64,000 nt of DNA, taken from the NCBI GenBank assembly GCA_963752585.1, contig CAVVYV010000008.1, positions 310,001 through 374,000 on the forward strand, in the 5' to 3' direction. The notes below the pieces were generated by a model. The model ran no database searches. It was given only the letters and a program-made list of their open reading frames with translations, and was not told the origin of the DNA. Both the position numbers and the translations under genes were made by a program. Shown here piece after piece: positions 36,702-45,673 of the stretch. The stretch comes from CAVVYV01 sp963752585 (GTDB lineage Bacteria > Actinomycetota > Thermoleophilia > Solirubrobacterales > 70-9). Numbering within the stretch: position 1 is the stretch's first letter; each line of letters opens with the position of its first letter.

Positions 36702-38865
36702 TGACCTGGTTGTGGTAGGGGATTACCGTTGTTCGGTGGTCGGGATAGGTTCGCTCGAACAGCCCGACTTCCGGAATGTCCAAGTTGACCGTCGCCACCG
36801 CATCCACCTCATCCAGGTGCTCGCGGTAATAGTCGTAGAAGCTCTTCAGGATGTCCTCGTTGACGGCCATGGTCGCGCGCTCCAGATACATCGGCGCTGG
36901 GCGTAGGTCGGCTAGAAAGTACGCGGCGCCCGGATACAGAGTCCCAAGGGGTAATTCAGCGATGTAGACCCGTTTGTCGCCGAGGAGCGCATGGAGGCGA
37001 TTGATCAGCGTCGCGAATTCGTGCATGGACACAGGTGACCCCGTGCAGCACGCTCCGCCTTTCCGCACAAGCTCCGGGCCGATGCGCGACGCAGCTACGG
37101 ACCCCGGGTCCACCCGATCGTTCTCGAGGGCGGGACGGTCGTATGAGATCCGGGCCTCCAGCGGCCACCAAAGCCGACCCGCGGCATGCTCCAATTGGCT
37201 GAGCGGCATTAGCGCAACGGCAATTCCCGCAGTTCCGACGGCAATGATCGAGCGGGCAGTTGATGATCGGATCCCAAGCAGGGAAGGCAAGTAAGCGACG
37301 GCGAGGATTACCACCACGGGTAACGCGATCATCGTGTTTATGAGGTGCGTTGCGTCTGCCCGAGTGAGAGCACCGGTGTGAGTGACCACAGCGGCAACAA
37401 GGGCCGATACGAATAAGACTCGCTGCGGTGACCATTGGCGCGCGAGGCGAAGGGGATGAAGCCTTACGAGCGAGAGCAGGCAGAGGGCGCCGAGAAGGAA
37501 GGGCAGCAGGTAGTACATCGGGCCCCAAGGGTCAGCAAACCCCCCTAGGTACGGCGTATTGCTATAGCCCGAGGCGACCGCCTGCGGTACGAGGAAGTAG
37601 AGCTCCAAGAAGCGTGAGAGGTCCCCGCTCGCGGCGTAGAAAGCGAGCACCACGATCGCCACTGTGAAAAATCCGACGCCGATCGCCGCGAGAGCGGCCA
37701 TCACCGACCTGAGCTGACGGGTTCGCGTTGTCGTCAAGAGCACCGAGAGGACGCCGAGCGCGACAACGCCCCCGATCAGATTCTCCTGTGCCATGTAGCA
37801 AGTGAATCCCCAGACCACCCCAAGCGTTACCGCGGAAGCGAGCGCGCGCCGGCGCGAACCGATCGCGGCAACGGCGGGCAATAACATGGCGAGCGCAAAG
37901 ACGCCGACGTACCGCATCGCGTTGGCCCATCCAAAAGAACCATTAACGGAGCCGTCGGCGCTGAAGTGGATGAGTTGAAGACAGGGGAACAGGCAAGCCG
38001 ACACCAGGCAGGTGATCAACGCCAGCTTGGGACGCAGGCGCAAAAAGATGGTCGCGAAGAAGATGGTGGCCGCCAGCCAGAACAGGAGCACGGTGGACTG
38101 CCGTAAGCCCTCCAGGTCAAAGGTGTCCCCGGCGCTGAGGTAGAGGTAGGGAATGAGCTCGGAGCCGGGGCCATACTGGATTGCGGCAGACCCGATATAT
38201 GGGACGGCGCCAGTTGCGATCGCCTGCACTCCGCCCATCGCGGTGGTCTCGTGCCCGTCGATGGCACGGTCTAGGGGCACGTGCCAGGGGGGTCCGAAGA
38301 AGTAAGTCGCCAAGGCGAAAGCGAGAACGGTGAGACCGAGCTGCCGTTTCCAGGTGTGGACAGCTGCGGGGCGGTTCGACTGCTCGGGGTGCGAGGTCCT
38401 CGATCCGAAGACGGCCCCTACCCACTCACGCCACGATCCGGGCGTGGTTTGAGCAGCCTCCACAACCCGCACGCTCACAGCAATCGTGAGCATCGACCCC
38501 AACGTTCCGAGCAGGAACGCCGCCAGCAGCCAACGCTTGTCCAGAAAGCCGTAGAACGGGGGGCCACGACCCAAGTTTCGGCTGGTGGACTCGTGCTGCG
38601 CGGCCAACAGGTAAACGGGGACGAGCGCGAGCAAAGACAGCGTGGCCAACGTCAGTAGAGCTGCCGTCGGGAGGATGCCGCCCGAGCGATCCTCGCTGCC
38701 GCCCCGGGTGATCCCCTGTTCGGTCCCCCGATGAGCGCGCATCCGGTGCGCGAGGAACGCAAGGCCCCCAAGGAGACAGATGACTGCAACCGACAGCGCC
38801 ACGCCGCGGACCCACTGGTTGAGGGCTGGCTGTGGGAAACGGGAGGCGGCCTGGCTGAGGATCAC
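36682..38865 (-). CDS. Large polytopic membrane protein, GT-C-like
   Basis: At least 727 residues from GTG 38865. About twelve hydrophobic segments are followed by a soluble C-terminal part (from about residue 570). An extracytoplasmic loop near residue 190, 'DRAIDGHETTAMGG', has the acidic residues seen in GT-C enzymes. The frame is open and hydrophobic for about 20 residues before GTG 38865 ('GVLPAAVTAVFVASGAATVIL'), so the true start is probably upstream, yet no ATG/GTG/TTG is present there before the TAG at about 39003. The region has lower GC than the flanks. Function not proven. Confidence 0.72.
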   Translation of the reverse strand: MILSQAASRFPQPALNQWVRGVALSVAVICLLGGLAFLAHRMRAHRGTEQGITRGGSEDRSGGILPTAALLTLATLSLLALVPVYLLAAQHESTSRNLGRGPPFYGFLDKRWLLAAFLLGTLGSMLTIAVSVRVVEAAQTTPGSWREWVGAVFGSRTSHPEQSNRPAAVHTWKRQLGLTVLAFALATYFFGPPWHVPLDRAIDGHETTAMGGVQAIATGAVPYIGSAAIQYGPGSELIPYLYLSAGDTFDLEGLRQSTVLLFWLAATIFFATIFLRLRPKLALITCLVSACLFPCLQLIHFSADGSVNGSFGWANAMRYVGVFALAMLLPAVAAIGSRRRALASAVTLGVVWGFTCYMAQENLIGGVVALGVLSVLLTTTRTRQLRSVMAALAAIGVGFFTVAIVVLAFYAASGDLSRFLELYFLVPQAVASGYSNTPYLGGFADPWGPMYYLLPFLLGALCLLSLVRLHPLRLARQWSPQRVLFVSALVAAVVTHTGALTRADATHLINTMIALPVVVILAVAYLPSLLGIRSSTARSIIAVGTAGIAVALMPLSQLEHAAGRLWWPLEARISYDRPALENDRVDPGSVAASRIGPELVRKGGACCTGSPVSMHEFATLINRLHALLGDKRVYIAELPLGTLYPGAAYFLADLRPAPMYLERATMAVNEDILKSFYDYYREHLDEVDAVATVNLDIPEVGLFERTYPDHRTTVIPYHNQVITILTR

Positions 38866-39020
38866 GGTTGCGGCACCGGAGGCGACGAAGACGGCGGTGA
38901 CGGCGGCCGGAAGGACACCGGCTGGTCCCCGCTGAATCGCTCCGAGGGCCGCTATGCGGATGCGGTCGGGTAGCCGCGAGCGTTCAGGTCGCAGCGTCTA
39001 CGCTCTTGGCCAATTGCCCA

Positions 39021-39797
39021 CTAGGCTGGCTTCCTACCTGTCGCGACCAGTAGGAGGCCCCGGTGGCGAACGAGGAAGCCGGCTTCAAGGTGAGCAACGT
39101 AATCCGCCAGGCGCCAGCCAAGCAACGCGGCAAATGGCGACACTAAGAGGTAAGCGCTGACTTCAATGTCCTGTAGATCCAGGCTGTCGAGAAGCTCGCG
39201 CAAACGCGCGTGGGAGTACTTGTTGATGTGCTGGAACTTGTACTCGACCCCACCGAAGCGATTGACAATACGTTCGATGAGTGGCCACGGACTTTTGAAG
39301 TTGGGCGTCGTGAGGACGAGCTTCCCTCCCGGCCGCAGCCGCTCGGTCGCCTGACGGATCGTGTCTTCGACCAGATCGGGTGGAAGATGCTCGATGAGCT
39401 CGACCGCGGTAATGGCATCGAAGGGTTCGAGGTCACCCGGGAGCTGACTGGGGGCGCAATCGAAGAACGACCGATGAGCGTTCCCGTAGACCCGCCGTGC
39501 ATACTCGATCTGCTGCTGCGAAACGTCGATCCCCACAGAGTCGTGATCGTCACCCAAGATGCCCAGTAGCGTTCCAGGACCACAGCCGACATCGAGCACC
39601 CGGTGGTACCCCACCACCTCTCGAACCACGCGTCGAAACTTCAGGTGATGCCACTTACTCTGAACGCCGCGCCGGCGACGAAAGACCGCGTCGTAATATC
39701 CCGGCGGGATCGTGGAATAGTCAAACTCCGGGATAACCTGATCCGGTTCCCGAGTCCCAGATTCAACGGGGATAGTCGTGTCAGATGGCTGCTGCAA
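39021..39797 (-). CDS. Class I SAM methyltransferase
   Basis: From TTG 39797, 258 residues. 'VLDVGCGPGTLLGIL' is motif I, 'SVGIDVSQQQIEYA' motif II, 'FDAITAVELIEHLPPDLVE' motif IV, and 'LRPGGKLVLTTPN' follows. The 'DYSTIPPGYYDAVF' N terminus and 'HINKYSHARLRELL' tail match the methyltransferases often found beside O-antigen genes. A longer reading to 39995 exists but its added residues look non-coding. Codons are less GC-biased than the right-hand neighbours. The methyl acceptor is unknown. Confidence 0.83.
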   Translation of the reverse strand: MQQPSDTTIPVESGTREPDQVIPEFDYSTIPPGYYDAVFRRRRGVQSKWHHLKFRRVVREVVGYHRVLDVGCGPGTLLGILGDDHDSVGIDVSQQQIEYARRVYGNAHRSFFDCAPSQLPGDLEPFDAITAVELIEHLPPDLVEDTIRQATERLRPGGKLVLTTPNFKSPWPLIERIVNRFGGVEYKFQHINKYSHARLRELLDSLDLQDIEVSAYLLVSPFAALLGWRLADYVAHLEAGFLVRHRGLLLVATGRKPA

Positions 39798-39967
39798 GGT
39801 GTGGAAACGTGTCCGATTCCATTTCCAGCATCTCAGTGCCCCGCCCAAACGAATCCCCGAACAACGACGCCGCAGGCCAGAACGAGCGGAGAGTATAGAG
39901 GCGGAGGGCTGGGTTGCCTTGTCGGCATGAGGCGAGGGCCGGACTGCCTGATCGGGCAGCAACAGTC

Positions 39968-41428
39968 TCAGGCGGCAAGCTGCCAGACGACCCAACCGTC
40001 CTGCTCATAGACGGTTCGGTAGTCCGCGCGGTGCCCGTCCAGCCACTCCTGGGTGAAGGCGGGATCGGGCCAGCCGAAGGCGTCGGGACCGACGATCACG
40101 TACTCGGTGGTGGGTGCCGGATAGCCGAGCAGGTAGAGGTCCGAGCGCTGGCTCAGGTGGGGGAGGAGATGTGCCGAGGCCGTCACCGAGGCGTCGCTGG
40201 GGACCTCGTCGAGCAGTCGCTGATTGAGACGGTCGTTGCCGCTGGAGGAGAAGGAGATGCCGGGCTCCGCGAGTGTCCGGAGTGGGAACTCCGTCGCCAG
40301 CCCTATGTTGGCCAGAAGGATGATGGCCGCGACCAGCTCTCCCCACGCGGCGCGCGAGCGCCCGAAATCCAGCCGGCGAATGAGATTGTGAAATCCGTCG
40401 GCGGTGCCCATCGCCAGGACGGGAGCGATCGCAAGCCAGTAGTGGAAATCGGTCCCCCAGAAGAGCGGCGAGGCAGAGAACATCTGCTGCGCAACGAGAG
40501 GGACGCACAGCAGGGCCAGCCGCGAGCAGAGGACGAGGCCCAGGAAGGGAAGGAAGAGGTAGGCGAGCGTGCGCCTCTTCTCCGGGTCGTTGACCAGTTC
40601 CTGGAGCGGGGACGCTGGATGGGTGGCGATGTGTCCGATCGCGCTGAGTGCATCCGTCCCGAACGACGTATAGGTCCAGTGGGTGTACGCGGTGCCGTCC
40701 GCGAAGGCCGGAATCAGCACGTCCACCGCGAGGAAATACCAGATGACTCCCGCCGCGATTGTGATTGCCCCAATGCGGAGCTCGCGGCCGGTAAGCAGCC
40801 AAAGGCCGATGAAGACGGCGAGGACAGACATGCTCTCCTTGACGAGGAGGAGCGCCGCCAGCGAGACGAAGAAGGGCGTCCACTGGCGGCGGTCGGCGAA
40901 CAGGATGCAGAGGGCGATCAGCAGGGGCGCGAACGCAACGTCGTGGAACTGGTAGCCGACCGCCGCGCTGATGCCCCAGAAGAGGGCGTAGGCCGCGGCC
41001 AGCAGGTAGGCGCCCACCCGTCCCATCCGGGGCTCCGCGAAGAGGAAGACCGGCACGATCGACGCCGCGATCAGCGCCGCTTGCGCGACCAGCAGCGTCC
41101 CCGGGTCCGACCAGAGCCAATAGAGCGGCGCCAGCAGGATCAGGATCGGCGAGAAGTGGTCCCCGAGCATGCTGACCGGCGGCACGATCGTGGTGATCTC
41201 GGGTGATTGGAAGTGGCTGTAGTGCCACACGGCCTGATCGGCGATCGCCAGGTCGTAGTCGGTGAGGAAGTGGTCGTGCTCCCAGATCGAATAGACGGCG
41301 TAGCCAAGCGCCGAAGCGGCGGCCAGCACGAAGAGGAGCGGCTCGGTTCGCACCAGCCCGGCAGCGCGGGGCAAAGCGCGCAGGCGCTCCCAGGGGCGCA
41401 GATCGATCGTGTCGGTGCGCGACTCCAT
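39968..41428 (-). CDS. DUF2079 polytopic membrane protein
   Basis: 486 residues from ATG 41428. 'ALGYAVYSIWEHDHFLTDYDLAIADQAVWHYS' and 'PPVSMLGDHFSPILILLAPLYWLW' are the signature sequences of DUF2079, an actinobacterial/archaeal family of GT-C-like membrane proteins. 'GTDFHYWLAIAPVLAM' follows in the second half. About ten helices precede a soluble C-terminal region of about 90 residues. A TACGCT hexamer is 11 bases upstream. It may transfer sugar from a lipid carrier, by family resemblance only. Confidence 0.85.
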   Translation of the reverse strand: MESRTDTIDLRPWERLRALPRAAGLVRTEPLLFVLAAASALGYAVYSIWEHDHFLTDYDLAIADQAVWHYSHFQSPEITTIVPPVSMLGDHFSPILILLAPLYWLWSDPGTLLVAQAALIAASIVPVFLFAEPRMGRVGAYLLAAAYALFWGISAAVGYQFHDVAFAPLLIALCILFADRRQWTPFFVSLAALLLVKESMSVLAVFIGLWLLTGRELRIGAITIAAGVIWYFLAVDVLIPAFADGTAYTHWTYTSFGTDALSAIGHIATHPASPLQELVNDPEKRRTLAYLFLPFLGLVLCSRLALLCVPLVAQQMFSASPLFWGTDFHYWLAIAPVLAMGTADGFHNLIRRLDFGRSRAAWGELVAAIILLANIGLATEFPLRTLAEPGISFSSSGNDRLNQRLLDEVPSDASVTASAHLLPHLSQRSDLYLLGYPAPTTEYVIVGPDAFGWPDPAFTQEWLDGHRADYRTVYEQDGWVVWQLAA

Positions 41429-41495
41429 GCGCGCGGGGCAGCGTAGCCATGAGGCCGGGGATAGACTGCCCGCCGGGGAGTCCGGGGCGAGCATT

Positions 41496-42206
41496 GTGGA
41501 CTTCGATCAGTACACCGACTCATACCGGGACGCTGTCGAGGAGTCGATCGCGTTCGCGGGCGGCGACGCGGCGCGTTACGTCGGCGCCAAAGCGCGCATC
41601 CTCGTCGAGCTCGCCCGCCGCAGCCTGGGCGATCCCTCCCGCCTGGAGGCCTTGGACGTCGGCTGCGGACCGGGCGAGACCGATGCGTTCCTCGAGGGGG
41701 CCTTTGCGGCGCTGCACGGCGTCGATCTGAGCGCACCGATGGTCGAGCGCGCCGCCGAGAGGAATCCTTGGGCCGCCTATTCCAGCTACGGGCAGGGGGA
41801 CCCGCTTCCCTACCCGGACGAGTCCTTTGACGTCTGCTTCGCGATCTGCGTCCTCCACCATGTCCCGGTCCAGGAGCGGCCTGCGCTGGTCTCGGAGATG
41901 GCCAGGGTGACCCGGCCGGGCGGCCTGGTGGCGGTCTTCGAGCACAATCCCTGGAACCCGTTGACCCGGAAGGCGGTGCGCGACTGCCCCTTCGACGAGG
42001 GCGTCGAGCTGCTCTCCAGGCCCCTCGCCCGGCGCTTGCTCGGCGGGGCGCAGCTCGAGCCGGCCGAATCCGCCTTCATCATCTTCTTCCCGCGGGAGGG
42101 GCGCCGCCTGGAGCGAATCGAGCGGCGTTTTGGCCGGCTCCCCCTCGGGGCCCAGTACTACGTCGCACACAGGCGAACGCAGCCGCTCAGCCGTAGTACC
42201 GGGTGA
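41496..42206 (+). CDS. Class I SAM methyltransferase
   Basis: From GTG 41496, 236 residues, starting 'DFDQYTDSYRDAVEESIAF', a sequence common to one subgroup of methyltransferases in glycan loci. Motif I is 'ALDVGCGPGETDAFL', motif II 'HGVDLSAPMVERA', 'VCFAICVLHHVPV' and 'TRPGGLVAVFEHNPWNP' follow. A TAGACT hexamer lies 28 bases upstream and GGGGAG-type purines are closer, so this one may be leadered. Its last 20 bases overlap the convergent DUF2142 gene. Confidence 0.87.
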   Translation: MDFDQYTDSYRDAVEESIAFAGGDAARYVGAKARILVELARRSLGDPSRLEALDVGCGPGETDAFLEGAFAALHGVDLSAPMVERAAERNPWAAYSSYGQGDPLPYPDESFDVCFAICVLHHVPVQERPALVSEMARVTRPGGLVAVFEHNPWNPLTRKAVRDCPFDEGVELLSRPLARRLLGGAQLEPAESAFIIFFPREGRRLERIERRFGRLPLGAQYYVAHRRTQPLSRSTG

Positions 42207-43704
42207 GCGTCAGCAACATCGCCACGGCGGTGTGAGCGATCGCCAGGCTGACCAGGAAGTACCCGACGGCGGGCCCGTAGCGCCGCCCGGCGCCGCGAGC
42301 GGCGAGGGCGACGATCGCGCCGTAGAGAGCGAGCAGCGGAAACAGATAGCGCGCCTGCTCGAAGCCGCCGGGGTTGTCGAGCTGGCCGACGTAGCTCCCC
42401 GCGTGGACGAAGAGGAGCAGCCCGAGCGCCAGGGCGCCGTAGGTGGCGAGCTCCCTGCTCCGCGACCGCAGTCGCGGCCGGAGGCGGATCAGCTCACGGG
42501 CGAGCAGGGCGAGAAGACCTCCGTAGATGACGAGCGCCAGGTCGTAGACCCAGCGCGAGAAGCCGTAGTCGAGCCAGCCGAACTGCCCGACGAAGCCGTT
42601 GAACCAGACCTCGCGCAGCGGGTTGATCTCGAACCAGTCCCCCATCGAGGGGAGCCGCGGCAGATAGAACTGCCAGGTGTAGGAGAGATAGCCGCTGAGG
42701 GTGGGTTGCTGGTCGCCGGTGCTCGGCAGGGACACGGGCGATCCGGGCACGTCCTTTCCGGCCGTCTCCCCGAGGTAGAGCCCGCGATCCCAGACGGCCG
42801 AGTTCAGCAGCAGGTAGCCGAGCAGCGCCACGAGGATGGTGCCGCCCGCCGCCAGCGCGGCCCGGATCGCCACCCGGCGATCCGCGGGGCTCGCGGCCCC
42901 GATCAGGAGCACCAGCCCAAGCGCGATCCCCGGCAGCAGCCCGAGGGCGGGGATCTTGGCGAGGACGGCGACCGCGCCGCTCCCCCCGATCCAGAGTCCG
43001 CGCGGGACGGTGAGCCCGCGGCGGAAGCAGACGGCGAAGCCAAGGAAGATCGACGCGGCGGCCGTGTAGAGCAGGTTGTCGCTGTTCACGCCGCCCGAGA
43101 TGAACCCGAACATCGGCTGGAAGGCGACCGCGAGCGCGCCGACCGGCGCCGCCCACGGAGTCCCGGGGAAGAGCTCACGCAGGAAAAGGAAGATGAACAG
43201 GACCGTGACCGCCCCCAACAGGGCGGAGAGCAGCCGCATGAAGTGGATCCGGTCGTGCAGGTCGGTGGAGGGGGAGGTCCGGTAGGCGGCGGAGGCGGCC
43301 GCGTAGTACAGCGGCGGGTTGGCGCTCGCTCGGGTGTAGCCGCCCTCGCTCTCGCGATCCGCATCCCGATCGATGGCAATCTCGAGCCGCCGGTGCTCGG
43401 CCTTGGTGACCGGGGGGCGGCTGTCCGGGTGGAAGATCACCACCCGCCAGTACGTCGCGCGCATCAGGGCCCGTTCCTCGGCGGACAGCCCGGTCTCGTC
43501 GTTGGTGCCGCTCGGCGGCCGCCCGGTCTCGGCGAGGTACTGGGCATAGCCGACGTGGGCCTCCTCGTCCGGCACCTGGAACAGGGGGATGATCAGCGAC
43601 CAGACCACTCCGAGGAGCAGGGCGACCAGCGCGCAGAGCCAGCCCGCTGTGGGAACCGAGGGCAGGATGCCGCCACGGGTTGCTGGAGCGTTCACCGATC
43701 CCAT
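42187..43704 (-). CDS. DUF2142 polytopic membrane protein
   Basis: About 505 residues. 'PLFQVPDEEAHVGYAQYLAETG' is the defining DUF2142 segment (PDE-x-H). 'NPPLYYAAASAAY', 'RLLSALLGAVTVLFIFLF' and 'AFQPMFGFISGGVNSDNLLY' follow and are conserved in the family. Ten or more helices. Starts: ATG 43704, GTG 43719, or GTG 43695, which would overlap the previous stop as GTGA, the pattern used elsewhere here. Downstream of a DPM1-like GT2 and a two-helix protein in one operon, so it may use the lipid-linked sugar made by that GT2; that is an inference. Confidence 0.87.
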   Translation of the reverse strand: MGSVNAPATRGGILPSVPTAGWLCALVALLLGVVWSLIIPLFQVPDEEAHVGYAQYLAETGRPPSGTNDETGLSAEERALMRATYWRVVIFHPDSRPPVTKAEHRRLEIAIDRDADRESEGGYTRASANPPLYYAAASAAYRTSPSTDLHDRIHFMRLLSALLGAVTVLFIFLFLRELFPGTPWAAPVGALAVAFQPMFGFISGGVNSDNLLYTAAASIFLGFAVCFRRGLTVPRGLWIGGSGAVAVLAKIPALGLLPGIALGLVLLIGAASPADRRVAIRAALAAGGTILVALLGYLLLNSAVWDRGLYLGETAGKDVPGSPVSLPSTGDQQPTLSGYLSYTWQFYLPRLPSMGDWFEINPLREVWFNGFVGQFGWLDYGFSRWVYDLALVIYGGLLALLARELIRLRPRLRSRSRELATYGALALGLLLFVHAGSYVGQLDNPGGFEQARYLFPLLALYGAIVALAARGAGRRYGPAVGYFLVSLAIAHTAVAMLLTLTRYYG

Positions 43705-44429
43705 TCCTGTTTGCGCCACTCCTCCCGCCTCCTCAGCGCTTCCCTTTCAGTTGTGGTCAGCTCCCGCCACTCCCGCCGCAGGGCCTTGCCCTCGCCGGAG
43801 CTCATCATCGCGGCGAGGGCGAAGAGCAGCGCCGCGAGCCCGAAGAGGACCACCATCGAAAGCGTCCAGGGCCCGAGCGCTCCGGTCTGCCCGTATCCAT
43901 AGCGGCGGGCGATCTCACCGATTCGGGAGAGCCAGCTCGAGGTGCCGGGGGCGACGAAGAGCACACCGGCGACGGGCCGGCGCACGACCCGGCCGCTGGG
44001 TCTGGCGACCTTGCGCAGCTCGCCCCTCAGCGAGACGAATCCCGGTCCCGGATTGTTGAAGCAGAGCAGAGTCCGCCCGGTCGCCGGCAGGGTGGGCCGC
44101 AGCAGGGGCACCTCGACAATCCGGTCGGCCCGCACCGGTGAGACCGCCCCGGCCCCGAGCACCCTGCCCCGCTGTTCGATCTGCGCCCCCAGCGCGGGCA
44201 CCGGACCGCCGAAGGTCCCAGCGATCCCGACGCGCAGGCGGTCGGCGCCGCGGGGGACGGTCGGCAGTCGCTGGCACTTGCGCTTTGCGCCGGGGACGGT
44301 CAGCGAGCCGTGCGAGAGCGAGACGCGGTTCGTCCCGACGATCACCTCGTGAGAGGGCAGCAGGAAGGCCAGGACGGCGGCGGCGATGACGATGAGTCCC
44401 GCCGCCCCCGCGGCCAGGCGCACTGGCAT
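43692..44429 (-). CDS. Two-helix membrane protein with extracytoplasmic beta domain
   Basis: 245 residues from ATG 44429, four bases after the upstream GT2 stop. One helix near the N terminus (AAGLIVIAAAVLAFLL), about 150 residues of soluble sequence ('VSLSHGSLTVPGAKRKCQRL', with a pair of Cys about 115 apart that may form a disulfide), then a second helix 'LSMVVLFGLAALLFALAAM' and a charged, Arg/Glu-rich cytoplasmic tail. No known family is recognised. By position between a DPM1-like GT2 and a DUF2142 protein it may be a subunit of that transfer system. Confidence 0.75.
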   Translation of the reverse strand: MPVRLAAGAAGLIVIAAAVLAFLLPSHEVIVGTNRVSLSHGSLTVPGAKRKCQRLPTVPRGADRLRVGIAGTFGGPVPALGAQIEQRGRVLGAGAVSPVRADRIVEVPLLRPTLPATGRTLLCFNNPGPGFVSLRGELRKVARPSGRVVRRPVAGVLFVAPGTSSWLSRIGEIARRYGYGQTGALGPWTLSMVVLFGLAALLFALAAMMSSGEGKALRREWRELTTTEREALRRREEWRKQEWDR

Positions 44430-44433
44430 CGAG

Positions 44434-45610
44434 CTACTCGGGGCGGCGCAAGCCCAGGATGCTGAGCAGGAACGCGGTGAAGACGACCTGGACCCCGACC
44501 GTGACCAGGGTGGCGGCGAGCACCGCGAGGCGCTCCTCGGCGAGGCTGCCGAAGCCCCGGTCCGCCCAGGTCCAGACCAGGATCGCGCCGATGACGACAC
44601 CCGCGACGGTCACCGCGGCCCCGATCGCGAGAACGTGCTCGAGCCTGAATCGGGCCCGCATCCGATTGAACCAGGCGTCCCGCTCGCCCATGAAGTAGAC
44701 GCCGTAGGCGAGCGCGCAGAGGCCCAGGGCCACCACCTGAGTCCCGACGATCAGCAGCAGCGCCCCGCCGATCATCGCGTGGATCTCCCATTCGCGCCCG
44801 AACAGCGAGACGTTGGCGAGCACGCCGACCACGATCAGCGCGCCCAGCCCGGCCATCAATGCCCCGGGCACGAGGAAGAGGTGGGTGGGGCTGTGGATCA
44901 GCAGGAAGCGCAGGTGCCGCCAGCCGTCGCGGAAGGTGGACAGCTTCGACTCGCCGGCGCGCGGGTGGTACTCGATCGGGAACTGGCGGATCTCGAGGCC
45001 GGACTTGGCCGCCCGGATCACCATCTCGGATGCCATCTCCATCCCCGTCGTGCGGAGGTCGAGCACCGGCAAGACCTCTCGGCGGATGGCCCGCATGCCG
45101 CAGTGGACGTCCTTCACCTTGGTCCCGAACAGGCGGTTGAGCCAGCCCGGTGAGCACCGGGTTGCCGACGTGGCGGTGAAGCCACGGCATCGCCCCGGGC
45201 CGGATGCTCCCCATCCGGTTTCCGATCACCATGTCGCCACCGTCCTTGAGCGCCTCCACGAACCTGGGCAGCTCGGCGGCGTCGTAGGTGAGGTCGGCGT
45301 CGAGCATGACGATGTAGCGGCCACGGGCGGCGGCGAGCCCGGCCAGATAGGCGTTCCCGTAGCCGCGGCGAGGCTCCTCGACCACCCGAGCGCCGACCGC
45401 CTCGGCAAGAGCGCCACTGCCGTCGGTCGAGCCGTTGTCGACCACCACCACCTCTCCCTCGTAGCCGCCCTCGTCAAGGGCCGTCCGCGCGGCGAGCACG
45501 CAAGCCTCGATCGACTCCGCCTCGTCGAGACAGGGAATGACGACGGAGACCTCGAGGGTCGAGACTCCTCCCGTGCGCTCGGCGGTTTCGGTAGTGATCG
45601 TGCCGCTCAT
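44434..45610 (-). CDS. DPM1-like GT2 with C-terminal membrane segments, one frameshift
   Basis: From ATG 45610. 'VSVVIPCLDEAESIEACV', 'VVVVDNGSTDGSG', 'VVEEPRRGYGNAYLAGLAAARG' and 'IVMLDADLTYD' (DxD) form the GT-A core. A +1 shift near 45145 is followed by 'DVHCGMRAIRREVLP', 'MEMASEMVIRAAKSGL' and 'YHPRAGESKLSTFRDGWRHLRF', the typical acceptor region, and then four hydrophobic segments. About 390 residues. It probably makes a polyprenyl-phosphate sugar. A TACACT hexamer lies 19 bases before the ATG. Confidence 0.87.
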
Positions 45611-45661
45611 CCCGGACCTGCGAGGCGTCAGTGTAAGGCCGCTGGCCGTCGGCGGCGCGGA

Positions 45662-45667
45662 TACAGT
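45662..45667 (+). promoter_or_regulatory. -10 hexamer TACAGT for the methyltransferase at 45.7 kb
   Basis: TACAGT ends six bases before ATG 45674, fitting a leaderless start. Confidence 0.4.
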
Positions 45668-45673
45668 GCCGCG

